Origin: Deltaproteobacteria bacterium
GTDB taxonomy: Bacteria; Chloroflexota; Dehalococcoidia; Dehalococcoidales; BS750m-G39
DNA: 7,709 bases
Direction of reading: 5' to 3'
Assembly (NCBI GenBank): GCA_013202445.1
Contig: JABMRW010000049.1
Coordinates: forward strand, 1-7,709
Shown here: in pieces, positions 1 to 7,628 of the stretch
Layout of the letters: every line of letters starts with the position of its first letter
Numbering within the stretch: position 1 is the first letter of the stretch
Position numbers and translations under genes: made by a program
Notes under the pieces: generated by a model
Seen by the model: the letters and a program-made list of their open reading frames with translations, nothing else
What the model was told of the DNA's origin: nothing
The model's database searches: none

Positions 1-1120
<1,120 letters not shown>

Positions 1121-1124
<4 letters not shown>

Positions 1125-1543
1125 GTGACAGCGGCGTGATTGAGATTACGCATAAGCCAATCTCCCCGGAGCGAGTAATCAGCCAGGTCAAGACCGATGG
1201 CAGCGGCTGCGTGGCAACCTATGTCGGCCTCATTCGCGACCTTTCCCAGGGCAAAACGGTGGCTTCGGTGGAATATGAAGATGCCCGGGGAACGGCCGCC
1301 GACGGCCTCAAAACAATAGCCGGCGAAATCAGGCAGAAATGGCCAGTGGAAAACATCGCCATATGCCACCGGGTAGGTAAGCTTAAAGTCGGCGATATAA
1401 ACTTTCTCGTTGCCGTCGCCAGCGCCCACCGCCAGGAAGGCTTAGCCGCCTGCGGTTATGCCGTTGACCGTTTCAAAGAGCTCCTGCCCACCAAAAAGAC
1501 AGAGACCTACACCGACGGCAGCACCTCGGTTACATCTCAGTAG
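1121..1543 (+). CDS. moaE: molybdopterin synthase catalytic subunit MoaE
   Basis: MoaE is the large subunit of cytosolic molybdopterin synthase. With thiocarboxylated MoaD it inserts two sulfurs into cyclic pyranopterin monophosphate to make molybdopterin. The 140-residue product has the usual length. It shows the R39 region (YVGLIRD), the core HRVGKLKVGD (83-92), SAHR (101-104) and the two active-site lysines K119 and K126, at the same numbers as I recall for E. coli MoaE. The normally conserved Trp before K126 (P-x-W-K) is Lys here, and the usual G-x-x-W near the C terminus lacks its Trp. The start overlaps the ftsH stop by 4 bases (ATGA). No Shine-Dalgarno is visible, so translation probably depends on coupling. 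No moaD or other cofactor gene is in the window, so its partner must be encoded elsewhere. Presence implies molybdenum or tungsten enzymes in the host. Confidence 0.93.
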
Positions 1544-1567
1544 CCCAAAAACTGCCCAAACCCACCC

Positions 1568-1596
1568 TTGACACCACCCCACCCAGGCGATAAAGT
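1568..1596 (+). promoter_or_regulatory. putative sigma-70-type promoter, near-leaderless, for the ABC transporter genes
   Basis: A perfect -35 hexamer TTGACA (1568-1573) is followed by a 17-base spacer and TAAAGT (1591-1596), a 4-of-6 match to TATAAT. Transcription would begin near 1602-1604, only about 5-7 bases before the ATG at 1609. No Shine-Dalgarno lies upstream of that ATG, which fits a leaderless or nearly leaderless message. This is inferred from consensus matching only. Confidence 0.45.
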
Positions 1597-1608
1597 TAAA
1601 CTAGTTCT

Positions 1609-2372
1609 ATGCCAGAAAAAAACTTCTCCGGGCCGGCGGTAGCAGTAGATAACCTGTCCTTTAATTACGGCCGTCAGAAGGTGCTTGACGAACTGTCGCT
1701 GGAGGTTCCCACCGGCATCAGCTTCGGCCTGCTCGGCCCCAACGGCGCCGGCAAAACAACCTTAATCCGCCTGCTGGTCGGCCTGCTCAAAGCCAGAGCC
1801 GGCACCATCCTCACCCTGGGTAAAAAACCTTCCCCCCGCACCGCCCACCTCACCGGCTATATGCCCCAGCTGCCCTCCCTCTACGCCGAACTGTCGGTTA
1901 TCCAGAACGTCAACTTCTTCGCCCGCATCTACCGCCTGATGGACAGGAAACAGAGAACGCAGCGGGTGGAAGAGGTAATCAAGCTGGTAGACCTGTGGGA
2001 AGACCGCAATAAAAGCGTCACCAACCTGAGCGGCGGCATGAGGCAGCGGGCCAGCCTGGCCTGTGCCATCGTCCACAACCCCCCCTGATTTTCCTCGACG
2101 AGCCCACCGTCGGCCTTGACCCCGAACTCAGGGTTCATTTCTGGGACTACTTCCAGGGGCTCACCGCCAGCGGTTCCACACTAATCATATCCAGTCACAC
2201 CATGGACGACGCCGCCCACTGCGACCGTCTCGCCTTCATGCGCGACGGCAAGATCATCGCTTTAGGCACCCCCGATGAGCTAACACAGGCCACGGGACAG
2301 GCCAAAGCCACCCTGGAGGACGCCTTCCTCTACTTTATCAAGCACGGCGGGGTGAATAAAAATGTCCAGTAG
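1609..2372 (+). pseudogene. ABC-2 type transporter ATP-binding protein, broken by a one-base frameshift
   Basis: This is the nucleotide-binding subunit that would power export by the permease encoded next door. The first frame (1609-2088, 159 residues) carries Walker A GPNGAGKT (43-50), the Q-loop Gln (87) and the signature LSGGMRQR (140-147). It stops at TGA 2086-2088 directly after seven C. Shifting back one base at 2085 continues an intact protein: Walker B LIFLDEPT, D-loop VGLDP, switch His in ISSHT, and a normal C-terminal part ending at TAG 2370-2372. One extra C would give a 254-residue protein of usual length. The rest of the downstream frame is undamaged, so the lesion is recent, a sequencing or assembly error, or bypassed by slippage. 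The end overlaps the permease start by 11 bases, typical of a transporter pair. The substrate cannot be read; drug, lipid or glycan exporters share this fold. Confidence 0.9.
2079..2085 (+). repeat. C7 homopolymer at the frameshift site
   Basis: Seven consecutive C follow codons for His-Asn and precede an in-frame TGA. Relative to the incoming frame the run reads C-CCC-CCC, so a minus-one slip, or one added C in the DNA or RNA, restores the Walker B frame. A short inverted repeat (CGACG 2096-2100, CGTCG 2108-2112, loop of 7) starts 10 bases after the run, but it lies in codons for the conserved Walker B/D-loop and may be incidental. Confidence 0.9.
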
Positions 2373-3093
2373 CACGCTTGTCATCGCCGGCCGGATTATT
2401 AACCAGCTGGTTCGCGACCGGCGCACTATAATACTAATCGCCGTCGTGCCCCTGGTGATAGCCAGCCTGGTCGGCGTCAGCGTCCCCGATAAGAAAATAC
2501 TGGACTATACGGCTCCGGCCATACTGGCGGTGCTGATACTCTTCTTCGGCTTCCTGCTCACCGGCATCAGTTTCCTCAGGGAGCGCTCCCAGGGAACGCT
2601 GGAACGGCTGATGGCCTCGCCGGTATCCAGGCTGGATATAGTGGGCGGTTACCTGCTCGGTTTCCTGCTCTTTGCCGTCGTCCAGACCATGATCCTGTTT
2701 TTCTATCTGATATACGTGATTAAAGTCAACTACTACGGCGACCTGTGGCAGATTCTCGTGTTCCAGGTTCTCATCGGCATCGGCGCCGTCTGCATGGGGA
2801 CTTTCTTCTCGGTACTGGCTAAAAACGAGTTCCAGATGGTGCAGTTCATCCCCATGATTATCGTGCCCCAGATGTTCCTCTGCGGGCTGATCTGGCCGGT
2901 AAGCCAGATGCCGGAATACCTGCAGTGGCTGGCCAACGCACTGCCCATGACCTACGGCGTGGAAGGCACCAGGGCGCTGATGTTACAGGGGCAAAACCTG
3001 CTGGATATCGGCAAAGAAATCGGCGTTCTGGCGGCATATGCCGTGGGCCTGCTGATATTATCCGCCATCACCCTCAGGCGGGGTAAGGGCTAG
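2362..3093 (+). CDS. ABC-2 type transporter permease
   Basis: This is the membrane subunit of the exporter whose ATPase gene precedes it. The 243-residue product has about six hydrophobic segments (roughly 22-40, 50-70, 97-119, 129-151, 158-180 and 219-236) and a short cytosolic N terminus. The cytosolic loop RERSQGTLERLMASPVS (73-89) is the typical ABC-2 contact region. The stretch from CGLIWPVSQMP to ALPMTYGVEGTR (174-204) matches the family's C-terminal signature. A good ribosome site, GGGGTGA at 2349-2355, lies six bases before the ATG and inside the end of the ATPase gene, so the two are probably coupled. If the ATPase frame is truly broken, the early stop at 2088 could reduce permease expression. 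The substrate is unknown. Its stop codon shares CTAG with the convergent gene. Confidence 0.92.
   Translation: MSSSTLVIAGRIINQLVRDRRTIILIAVVPLVIASLVGVSVPDKKILDYTAPAILAVLILFFGFLLTGISFLRERSQGTLERLMASPVSRLDIVGGYLLGFLLFAVVQTMILFFYLIYVIKVNYYGDLWQILVFQVLIGIGAVCMGTFFSVLAKNEFQMVQFIPMIIVPQMFLCGLIWPVSQMPEYLQWLANALPMTYGVEGTRALMLQGQNLLDIGKEIGVLAAYAVGLLILSAITLRRGKG
3090..3093. other. CTAG shared by two convergent stop codons
   Basis: TAG at 3091-3093 ends the permease on the + strand, and the reverse complement of 3090-3092 is the TAG that ends the polyprenyl synthase on the - strand. The two genes therefore overlap tail to tail by four bases with no space for a separate terminator. Confidence 0.95.
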
Positions 3094-4067
3094 TTCTTGC
3101 GGCTGACCACGAAGTCGGCTATCTCCACCAGTGTTTTGCGGACGGGCTTATCGGGTAATGACTCCAGCTCCCGGCGGGCTTTATCGCAGTAGTCCGAAGC
3201 AACCTTATAGCATTCCCGCTCCACTGACGAGCTGCCGACCATATCTATAGCCCGTTTTATCTTACCCTGCCGGGCCGCCTCCGGCATATCGGGGTTATCA
3301 AACAGCTCTCTCACCGGGTTATCTTCGGGATATTGCTCCAGGAGCAGCATCGCCGGCAGGGTAAGCGTTCCCTGAGCCAGGTCCGAGCCTACCGGTTTGC
3401 CCAGCTCCCCCTCGGTGCCGGTAAAGTCGAGCAGATCGTCCACAACCTGGAAGGCGATGCCCAGGTTAGTGCCGTAGCCCTTTAGCGCCTGGATGGACTC
3501 CTCCGGGGCCTGGCTCAGGATAGCCCCCGACTGGGTGGACAGGGAGAACAGGGAGGCGGTCTTACTGGTAATCCGCTCAAAGTACCGTTCGCGGCTCTGC
3601 TCCAGTTTAAAGGCATCAAAGGTCTGCTTAAGCTCCCCGCTGGAGATAATCTGCAGGGTCTGGGAAAATAGCCTGATTACCCGCAGGTTCCCGGTCAGGG
3701 CGGCAAACTCCCCCGCCTTGGCGAAGAGGTAGTCCCCCAGCAGCACCGCCCGGTCTTCCCCCCACAGGCTGTTAACCGTCGGCCGGCCCCGCCGCACCGA
3801 GGAGTTATCAATAGCGTCATCATGCACCAGGGTAGAGGTATGCATCAGCTCAACGGAGGTAGCCATGGGCAAAAGCAGGTCAAGGTCGTAGTTATAAAAC
3901 CTGGCCGATAAAAAAGTAAGCGCCGGCCGGACGGCCTTGCCCCCCAGCAATATATGCTTCAGCAGCTCGGCCAGGTCGGGGAAGTCGACCTCGGTGACCG
4001 TCTTTATCTGGCCCTCTACCTTGGCTAAATCCTGCTTAACCGATTGATAAATGGCTTTAAGCTCCAA
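3090..4067 (-). CDS. trans-polyprenyl diphosphate synthase (likely medium- or long-chain)
   Basis: This cytosolic all-alpha isoprenoid synthase joins isopentenyl diphosphate to an allylic diphosphate to build chains for quinones or other prenyl lipids. From the chosen start the 325 residues show GGKAVRP (42-48), the first aspartate-rich motif DDAID (83-87) and the second, DDLLD (210-214), in FQVVDDLLDF. Residues four and five before the first motif are Thr and Ser, small side chains that in this family go with longer products (C30 or more); this is inference. The start is taken as TTG at 4067 because AAGGAG (4079-4074) sits six bases before it; a TTG at 4082 would add five residues but has no such site. 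The gene is last in the operon, 11 bases after tatD, and is possibly heptaprenyl, octaprenyl or geranylgeranyl specific. Confidence 0.93.
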   Translation of the reverse strand: MELKAIYQSVKQDLAKVEGQIKTVTEVDFPDLAELLKHILLGGKAVRPALTFLSARFYNYDLDLLLPMATSVELMHTSTLVHDDAIDNSSVRRGRPTVNSLWGEDRAVLLGDYLFAKAGEFAALTGNLRVIRLFSQTLQIISSGELKQTFDAFKLEQSRERYFERITSKTASLFSLSTQSGAILSQAPEESIQALKGYGTNLGIAFQVVDDLLDFTGTEGELGKPVGSDLAQGTLTLPAMLLLEQYPEDNPVRELFDNPDMPEAARQGKIKRAIDMVGSSSVERECYKVASDYCDKARRELESLPDKPVRKTLVEIADFVVSRKN

Positions 4068-4073
4068 GCGTCT

Positions 4074-4079
4074 CTCCTT
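4074..4079 (-). promoter_or_regulatory. Shine-Dalgarno that sets the polyprenyl synthase start
   Basis: On the - strand AAGGAG shares its first A with the tatD TGA stop (4081-4079) and precedes TTG 4067-4065 by six bases. It lies inside the longer reading frame starting at 4082, so it argues for the shorter start. Confidence 0.65.
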
Positions 4080-4870
4080 CAACTGATGGGCAGGCGGAAA
4101 AGCTCTATGGTGTTGCGGGCGGCGGTCTCGGCCACCACCCCCACCGGCGCCTGCCTGACCTCAGCCACCTTCTCGGCGGTAAGGGCTACATACGCCGGCT
4201 CATTGCGCTTCCCCCGGTGGGCCTGGGGGGCCAGGAACGGGCAGTCCGTTTCCAGCAGCAGCCTGTCCAGGGGCAGCTCTCTGGCCACCTCTACCAGCTC
4301 CCCCGCCGAGGGGTAGGTCACCGAACCGGCCAGCGAGATATAAAAACCCAGCTCAATATAGCGCCGCGCCACCCCGATATCACCGCTAAAGCAGTGGATA
4401 ACCCCGCGCTTACTGTCCTTATCGGCAGGGGTGGCTTTCACCCAGTCATTCAATATATCAAATACCTCTTTATGGGCCTGGCGGCAGTGCACCACCACCG
4501 GCAGGCTTAATTCACTGGCCAGGTCAAGCTGCTTTTTAAAGACCTCAAGCTGGCGCGGGCGCGGCGACAGGTCGCGGTAAAAATCAAGCCCGATTTCGCC
4601 GATAGCCACCACCCGCCAGTCTCCGGTTAATTCAGCCAGGGATTCAAGGTCGCCCTCTTTCATCCTGGCCGCCTCATGGGGATGGAAGCCCACCGCCACA
4701 AAGACGTCGTCATACTTTTTGGCCATCTCCAGCGATTTGCGGCTCGATTCGGCGTCCAGCCCCACGTTTATCACCGCCCTCACCCCCTGCTGGCGGGCCC
4801 GGGCCAGTACCTGGTCGCGGTCTTTATTAAATTCCGGTAAATCGATATGAGCGTGCGAATCTATCAGCAA
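4079..4870 (-). CDS. tatD: TatD family metal-dependent hydrolase/deoxyribonuclease
   Basis: TatD proteins are cytosolic TIM-barrel hydrolases with two divalent metals. Characterised members are 3'-5' DNA exonucleases, and some relatives act on D-aminoacyl-tRNA. The 263-residue product has the family length and all expected ligands: H6 and H8 in DSHAHID, E92 in GEIGLDFYRD, H128 in VVHCRQ, H159 in VIHCFSG and D209 in LLETDCPFL. The start codon is TTG at 4870. It is supported because family members begin MLIDSHAHxD and no upstream room exists before the first strand. It overlaps the metG end by seven bases, with only a weak GCAGG-like ribosome site. Genes for TatD directly follow the methionyl-tRNA synthetase gene in many bacteria, as here. 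The exact substrate is not readable from sequence. Confidence 0.95.
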   Translation of the reverse strand: MLIDSHAHIDLPEFNKDRDQVLARARQQGVRAVINVGLDAESSRKSLEMAKKYDDVFVAVGFHPHEAARMKEGDLESLAELTGDWRVVAIGEIGLDFYRDLSPRPRQLEVFKKQLDLASELSLPVVVHCRQAHKEVFDILNDWVKATPADKDSKRGVIHCFSGDIGVARRYIELGFYISLAGSVTYPSAGELVEVARELPLDRLLLETDCPFLAPQAHRGKRNEPAYVALTAEKVAEVRQAPVGVVAETAARNTIELFRLPIS

Positions 4871-6546
4871 TTGACCTGCCCCAGCCGGGCTGTCTCCTCA
4901 TCAATCAGCTTATCATCCAGCTTGGTAAACAGGGGCTTGGGCTCCAACAACTTCTGCCCCGCCGGTAAATCCTGCCAGTTCCAGCCGCAATCTTCTACCC
5001 TGCCCGCAAAGCCGAGGTACTCATGCAGTTTCTGGGAGCTGAAAGGCAAAAAGGGACACAGCATCGTTTTTAGCTGAGAAATTACGTTCAGCGCTACATA
5101 CAGCGAGTTAGCCGCCGCCTGCCTGTCCTCCTTGATTACCTTCCAGGGGGATTTATCATCAAGGTAGCGGTTGGCCTCGTGAGCCAGGGTCATTCCCGCC
5201 ATTATGGCCTGCTTGAAATGACATTGAGAAAGCAGACTATCCATGTTATTTAGCGTTTCTGTAGCACTATTGATAATGCTTTCACTCTGCTTATCCATCT
5301 CCCCCGGCTCAGGTATCCTGCCCTCAAAATTGCGGTAGGTAAAGGTCAGCACCCGGTGGGCCAGGTTACCGTAGGTGGCCACCAGCTCGTCGTTGTTGCG
5401 GCGCAGGAACTCCCGCCAGGAATAATCGGTGTCCCCGTTCTCGGGCATGTTTATTGATAGCAGGTAGCGCAGCGGGTCGGGCTCATAGCGGGACAGGTAA
5501 TCGGGCACCCAGATCGCCCAGTTGCGGCTGGTGGAAAGCTTTTTACCCTCTATAGTCAAAAACTCGTTGGCCGGCACATTGTAAGGGAGATTAAGCCCCC
5601 CATAGCCCATCAGCATCGCCGGCCAGATTAAAGTATGGAAGGGGATATTATCCTTGCCGATGAAATAATAGCTTCTGGCTTTATCATCCTCCCAGAAGGG
5701 GCGCCACCCCTCCCCATCACCGCTGGACTTGGCCCATTCTTTAGAGGCCGACAGATAGCCGATAACCGCCTCAAACCAGACGTAGATGCGCTTACTCTCA
5801 AAGCCCTTAACCGGCACGGCCACCCCCCAGCCGATGTCGCGGGTGATAGCCCGGTCCCGGAGCCCCTCCTTCAGGTAGCGCATCGTAAGATTAGTGACAT
5901 TCGCTCGCCAGTTCGCCTTTTTGCTCTGCTTTTTCACCCAGTCGTTAAGCTGCCCCTGAAAGGCGGAAAGCTTAAAGAAGAAATGCTCCGAGTCCTGGAA
6001 CTGGGGCGCGCCGCCGCAGAGGCGGCAGCGGGGGTCTACCATCTCCCCCGGGTTCATCGGCTTACCGCAGTCGTCGCACTGGTCGCCGCGGGCTGCGGTC
6101 GAGCCGCAGAAAGGGCAGGTGCCCTCGATATAGCGGTCGGGCAGGTAGCGCCGGCACTGGGGGCAGTAGGGCTGGGAAACGGTGGCTTTATAGATATAGC
6201 CCCCCTCCAGCAATTTAAGGAAAATGTCCTGGGTGACTTTAGCGTGGTTTTCGGTGCCGGTGGTGGTGAACAGGTCAAAGGATATACCCAGCCGCCGCCA
6301 GGACTCCAGGAAGTCCCGGTGGCAGGCGGCGGTCAGCTCACCGGGCGTTACCCCGTCCTGCTCCGCCTTGATGGTTACCGGCGTGCCGTGCTGGTCCGAG
6401 CCCGATACCATTAATACTTCGTTCCCCTTGATGCGGTGGTAGCGGGCAAAGATATCGGCCGGCAGGTAGGCGCCGGCTATATGGCCCAGGTGCAGCGGCC
6501 CGTCGGCATAAGGCCAGGCTACGGCCACCAGGATTCTCTCGCTCAT
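4864..6546 (-). CDS. metG: methionyl-tRNA synthetase
   Basis: This cytosolic class I synthetase charges tRNA-Met with methionine for initiation and elongation. The 560 residues contain the HIGH box as HLGH (19-22) in GPLHLGHIAGAY. A zinc-binding connective insertion has four Cys pairs (C128/C131, C144/C147, C157/C160, C174/C177), the two-knuckle-pair form. The KMSKS loop reads KLSTS (336-340) in EGKKLSTSRN. A helical anticodon-binding domain, with a GNLAHRVL-type motif, follows from about residue 385. The protein ends without the C-terminal EMAP-II/Arc1p-like tRNA-binding domain that many bacterial MetRS carry. The ATG at 6546 has a weak ribosome site, GAGAAG, six bases upstream, and lies 24 bases after the zinc-ribbon gene. 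It is the only aminoacyl-tRNA synthetase in the window. The call is secure. Confidence 0.98.
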   Translation of the reverse strand: MSERILVAVAWPYADGPLHLGHIAGAYLPADIFARYHRIKGNEVLMVSGSDQHGTPVTIKAEQDGVTPGELTAACHRDFLESWRRLGISFDLFTTTGTENHAKVTQDIFLKLLEGGYIYKATVSQPYCPQCRRYLPDRYIEGTCPFCGSTAARGDQCDDCGKPMNPGEMVDPRCRLCGGAPQFQDSEHFFFKLSAFQGQLNDWVKKQSKKANWRANVTNLTMRYLKEGLRDRAITRDIGWGVAVPVKGFESKRIYVWFEAVIGYLSASKEWAKSSGDGEGWRPFWEDDKARSYYFIGKDNIPFHTLIWPAMLMGYGGLNLPYNVPANEFLTIEGKKLSTSRNWAIWVPDYLSRYEPDPLRYLLSINMPENGDTDYSWREFLRRNNDELVATYGNLAHRVLTFTYRNFEGRIPEPGEMDKQSESIINSATETLNNMDSLLSQCHFKQAIMAGMTLAHEANRYLDDKSPWKVIKEDRQAAANSLYVALNVISQLKTMLCPFLPFSSQKLHEYLGFAGRVEDCGWNWQDLPAGQKLLEPKPLFTKLDDKLIDEETARLGQVNC

Positions 6547-6570
6547 GCTCTGCTTCTCAAGCTCTTAAAA

Positions 6571-6777
6571 TCAGATCTTTTCCGGGAAAAAGGTGAGCAC
6601 CCGCTCCCCCTTATCCTCGGTATAGCGGGCATAACCCTTACTCAGGCAGCAGTCGGTGCACAAACAGGATACCTTACCTTCCTTCTCCTCTATAAGCAGG
6701 TAACGCTCTGGATACGGTATCGGGCGCTTGCACCCGCTGCAATTGACATCACCTAAAGATATACCGCCACGACGCAC
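6571..6777 (-). CDS. small cysteine-rich (zinc-ribbon-like) protein of unknown function
   Basis: I do not recognise this 68-residue protein. From the chosen GTG start it has a CxxC (C13, C16, in NCSGCKRPI) and, 22 residues on, a dense cluster (C38, C40, C43, C44, in SCLCTDCC). This is consistent with one zinc site formed by two knuckles. The short charged C terminus ends TFFPEKI. There is no signal peptide or membrane segment, so it should be cytosolic. The start is taken as GTG 6777 because AAGGAGGG (6792-6785) lies seven bases before it; a TTG at 6783 would leave only one base. It sits between rsmI and metG with short gaps, suggesting cotranscription and perhaps a role linked to translation or nucleic acids, which is inference from position only. 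The good ribosome site and operon placement support a real gene. Confidence 0.75.
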   Translation of the reverse strand: MRRGGISLGDVNCSGCKRPIPYPERYLLIEEKEGKVSCLCTDCCLSKGYARYTEDKGERVLTFFPEKI

Positions 6778-6784
6778 TGGCAAA

Positions 6785-6792
6785 CCCTCCTT
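6785..6792 (-). promoter_or_regulatory. Shine-Dalgarno of the zinc-ribbon gene, overlapping the rsmI stop
   Basis: On the - strand AAGGAGGG overlaps the rsmI TAA (6793-6791). It is the strongest ribosome site seen in the window and is spaced seven bases from GTG 6777, which decides that start over TTG 6783. Confidence 0.7.
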
Positions 6793-7603
6793 AACTTAAC
6801 TTGAGCCAGGCCTGATACAGCTCTTTCCGTGATAGGCCAGTCTCGGCGGCCACCCTGGCCACCGCCTCTTTAGCCCCCACCCCGGACCCCTTCATCTCAT
6901 TAAGTTGTTTCTTTATCTCATCGGTCAGCTGCGGTTTCTCCGGCTCTCTGTTGCCCTCGATAACCAGGGTAAACTCACCCTTGGGGGCGGCAAAATGCTC
7001 TATAGCCCCGCTTACCGTGCCCTTAAAGACCTCCTCGTGGAGCTTGGTCAGCTCCCGGCAGACGGCTATTCTCCTATCGCCCAGGACGGTCAAGATATCC
7101 TTTAGCGCCGCCCGCAGGCGGTGGGGAGTTTCAAAAACGACAATGGTAACCTGTTCACCGGCGATTGATTGTAACTGGCGCCGCCGGGCGCCGGCCTTAC
7201 TCAGCAGATAGCCCAGGTAGTGGAACTGCCCGGTATCCAGCCCGGATACAACCAGCGCCGTGGTGACCACCGATGGCCCCGGGATAGGAACCAGGGAAAT
7301 GCCCCGCTGGCCGGCGGCCACGATGAGCTCGTAGCCGGGGTCGGAGATGCCGGGCATGCCGGCGTCGGAAACCAGGGCCACGTCCCCCTCCTTAAGGCAG
7401 TCCAATATATAGTCCAGCTTGGCCAGTTTATTATGCTCATAGTAGCTGGTCATCGGGGTCTTGATATTATAGGTGGTAAGCAGTTTCCGGGTGCGGCGGG
7501 TATCCTCAGCCGCAATGAGCTTAACCTCACGCAGGGTTCGCAGGGCACGCAAAGAGATATCCTCCAGGTTACCGATCGGGGTTGCCACGATATAAAGAGG
7601 CAT
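6791..7603 (-). CDS. rsmI: 16S rRNA (cytidine1402-2'-O)-methyltransferase RsmI
   Basis: RsmI uses S-adenosylmethionine to methylate the ribose of C1402 in the decoding centre of 16S rRNA. The 270 residues match the family's usual length. They show the N-terminal strand and turn ATPIGNLEDIS (7-17), AAEDTRRTRKLL (31-42), the tetrapyrrole-methylase-like SAM loop SDAGMPGISDPG (79-90), FETPHR (158-163), CRELTKLHEE (182-191) and PKGEFTLVIEG (207-217). The small C-terminal helical domain, GSGVGAKEAVA and onward (239-249), is also present. The ATG at 7603 is preceded by GGGGAG at a longish spacing of about 10 bases. It is the first gene of the - strand operon, directly behind a good promoter. The order rsmI, small gene, metG, tatD resembles that of Bacillus, where abrB lies between rsmI and metS, although on the other strand. 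Confidence 0.97.
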   Translation of the reverse strand: MPLYIVATPIGNLEDISLRALRTLREVKLIAAEDTRRTRKLLTTYNIKTPMTSYYEHNKLAKLDYILDCLKEGDVALVSDAGMPGISDPGYELIVAAGQRGISLVPIPGPSVVTTALVVSGLDTGQFHYLGYLLSKAGARRRQLQSIAGEQVTIVVFETPHRLRAALKDILTVLGDRRIAVCRELTKLHEEVFKGTVSGAIEHFAAPKGEFTLVIEGNREPEKPQLTDEIKKQLNEMKGSGVGAKEAVARVAAETGLSRKELYQAWLKLS

Positions 7604-7628
7604 GGTCTATTATCTCCCCGGCTTTGCC

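Noticed and set aside
1544..1567. Repeated GCCCAAA motif between moaE and the ABC ATPase gene
   Set aside because: Two short C/A-rich copies do not form a hairpin or a larger array. It looks like composition bias.
3101..3120. Hairpin just after the permease stop as an intrinsic terminator
   Set aside because: The stem is seven pairs including two G-U, there is no following T run, and the bases encode the conserved end of the prenyl synthase.
5635..6414. 259-codon open frame on the + strand opposite metG
   Set aside because: It lies wholly antisense to a well-conserved synthetase, has no recognisable motif or ribosome site, and is Gly/Ala/Arg-rich as expected from reversed GC-rich codons.
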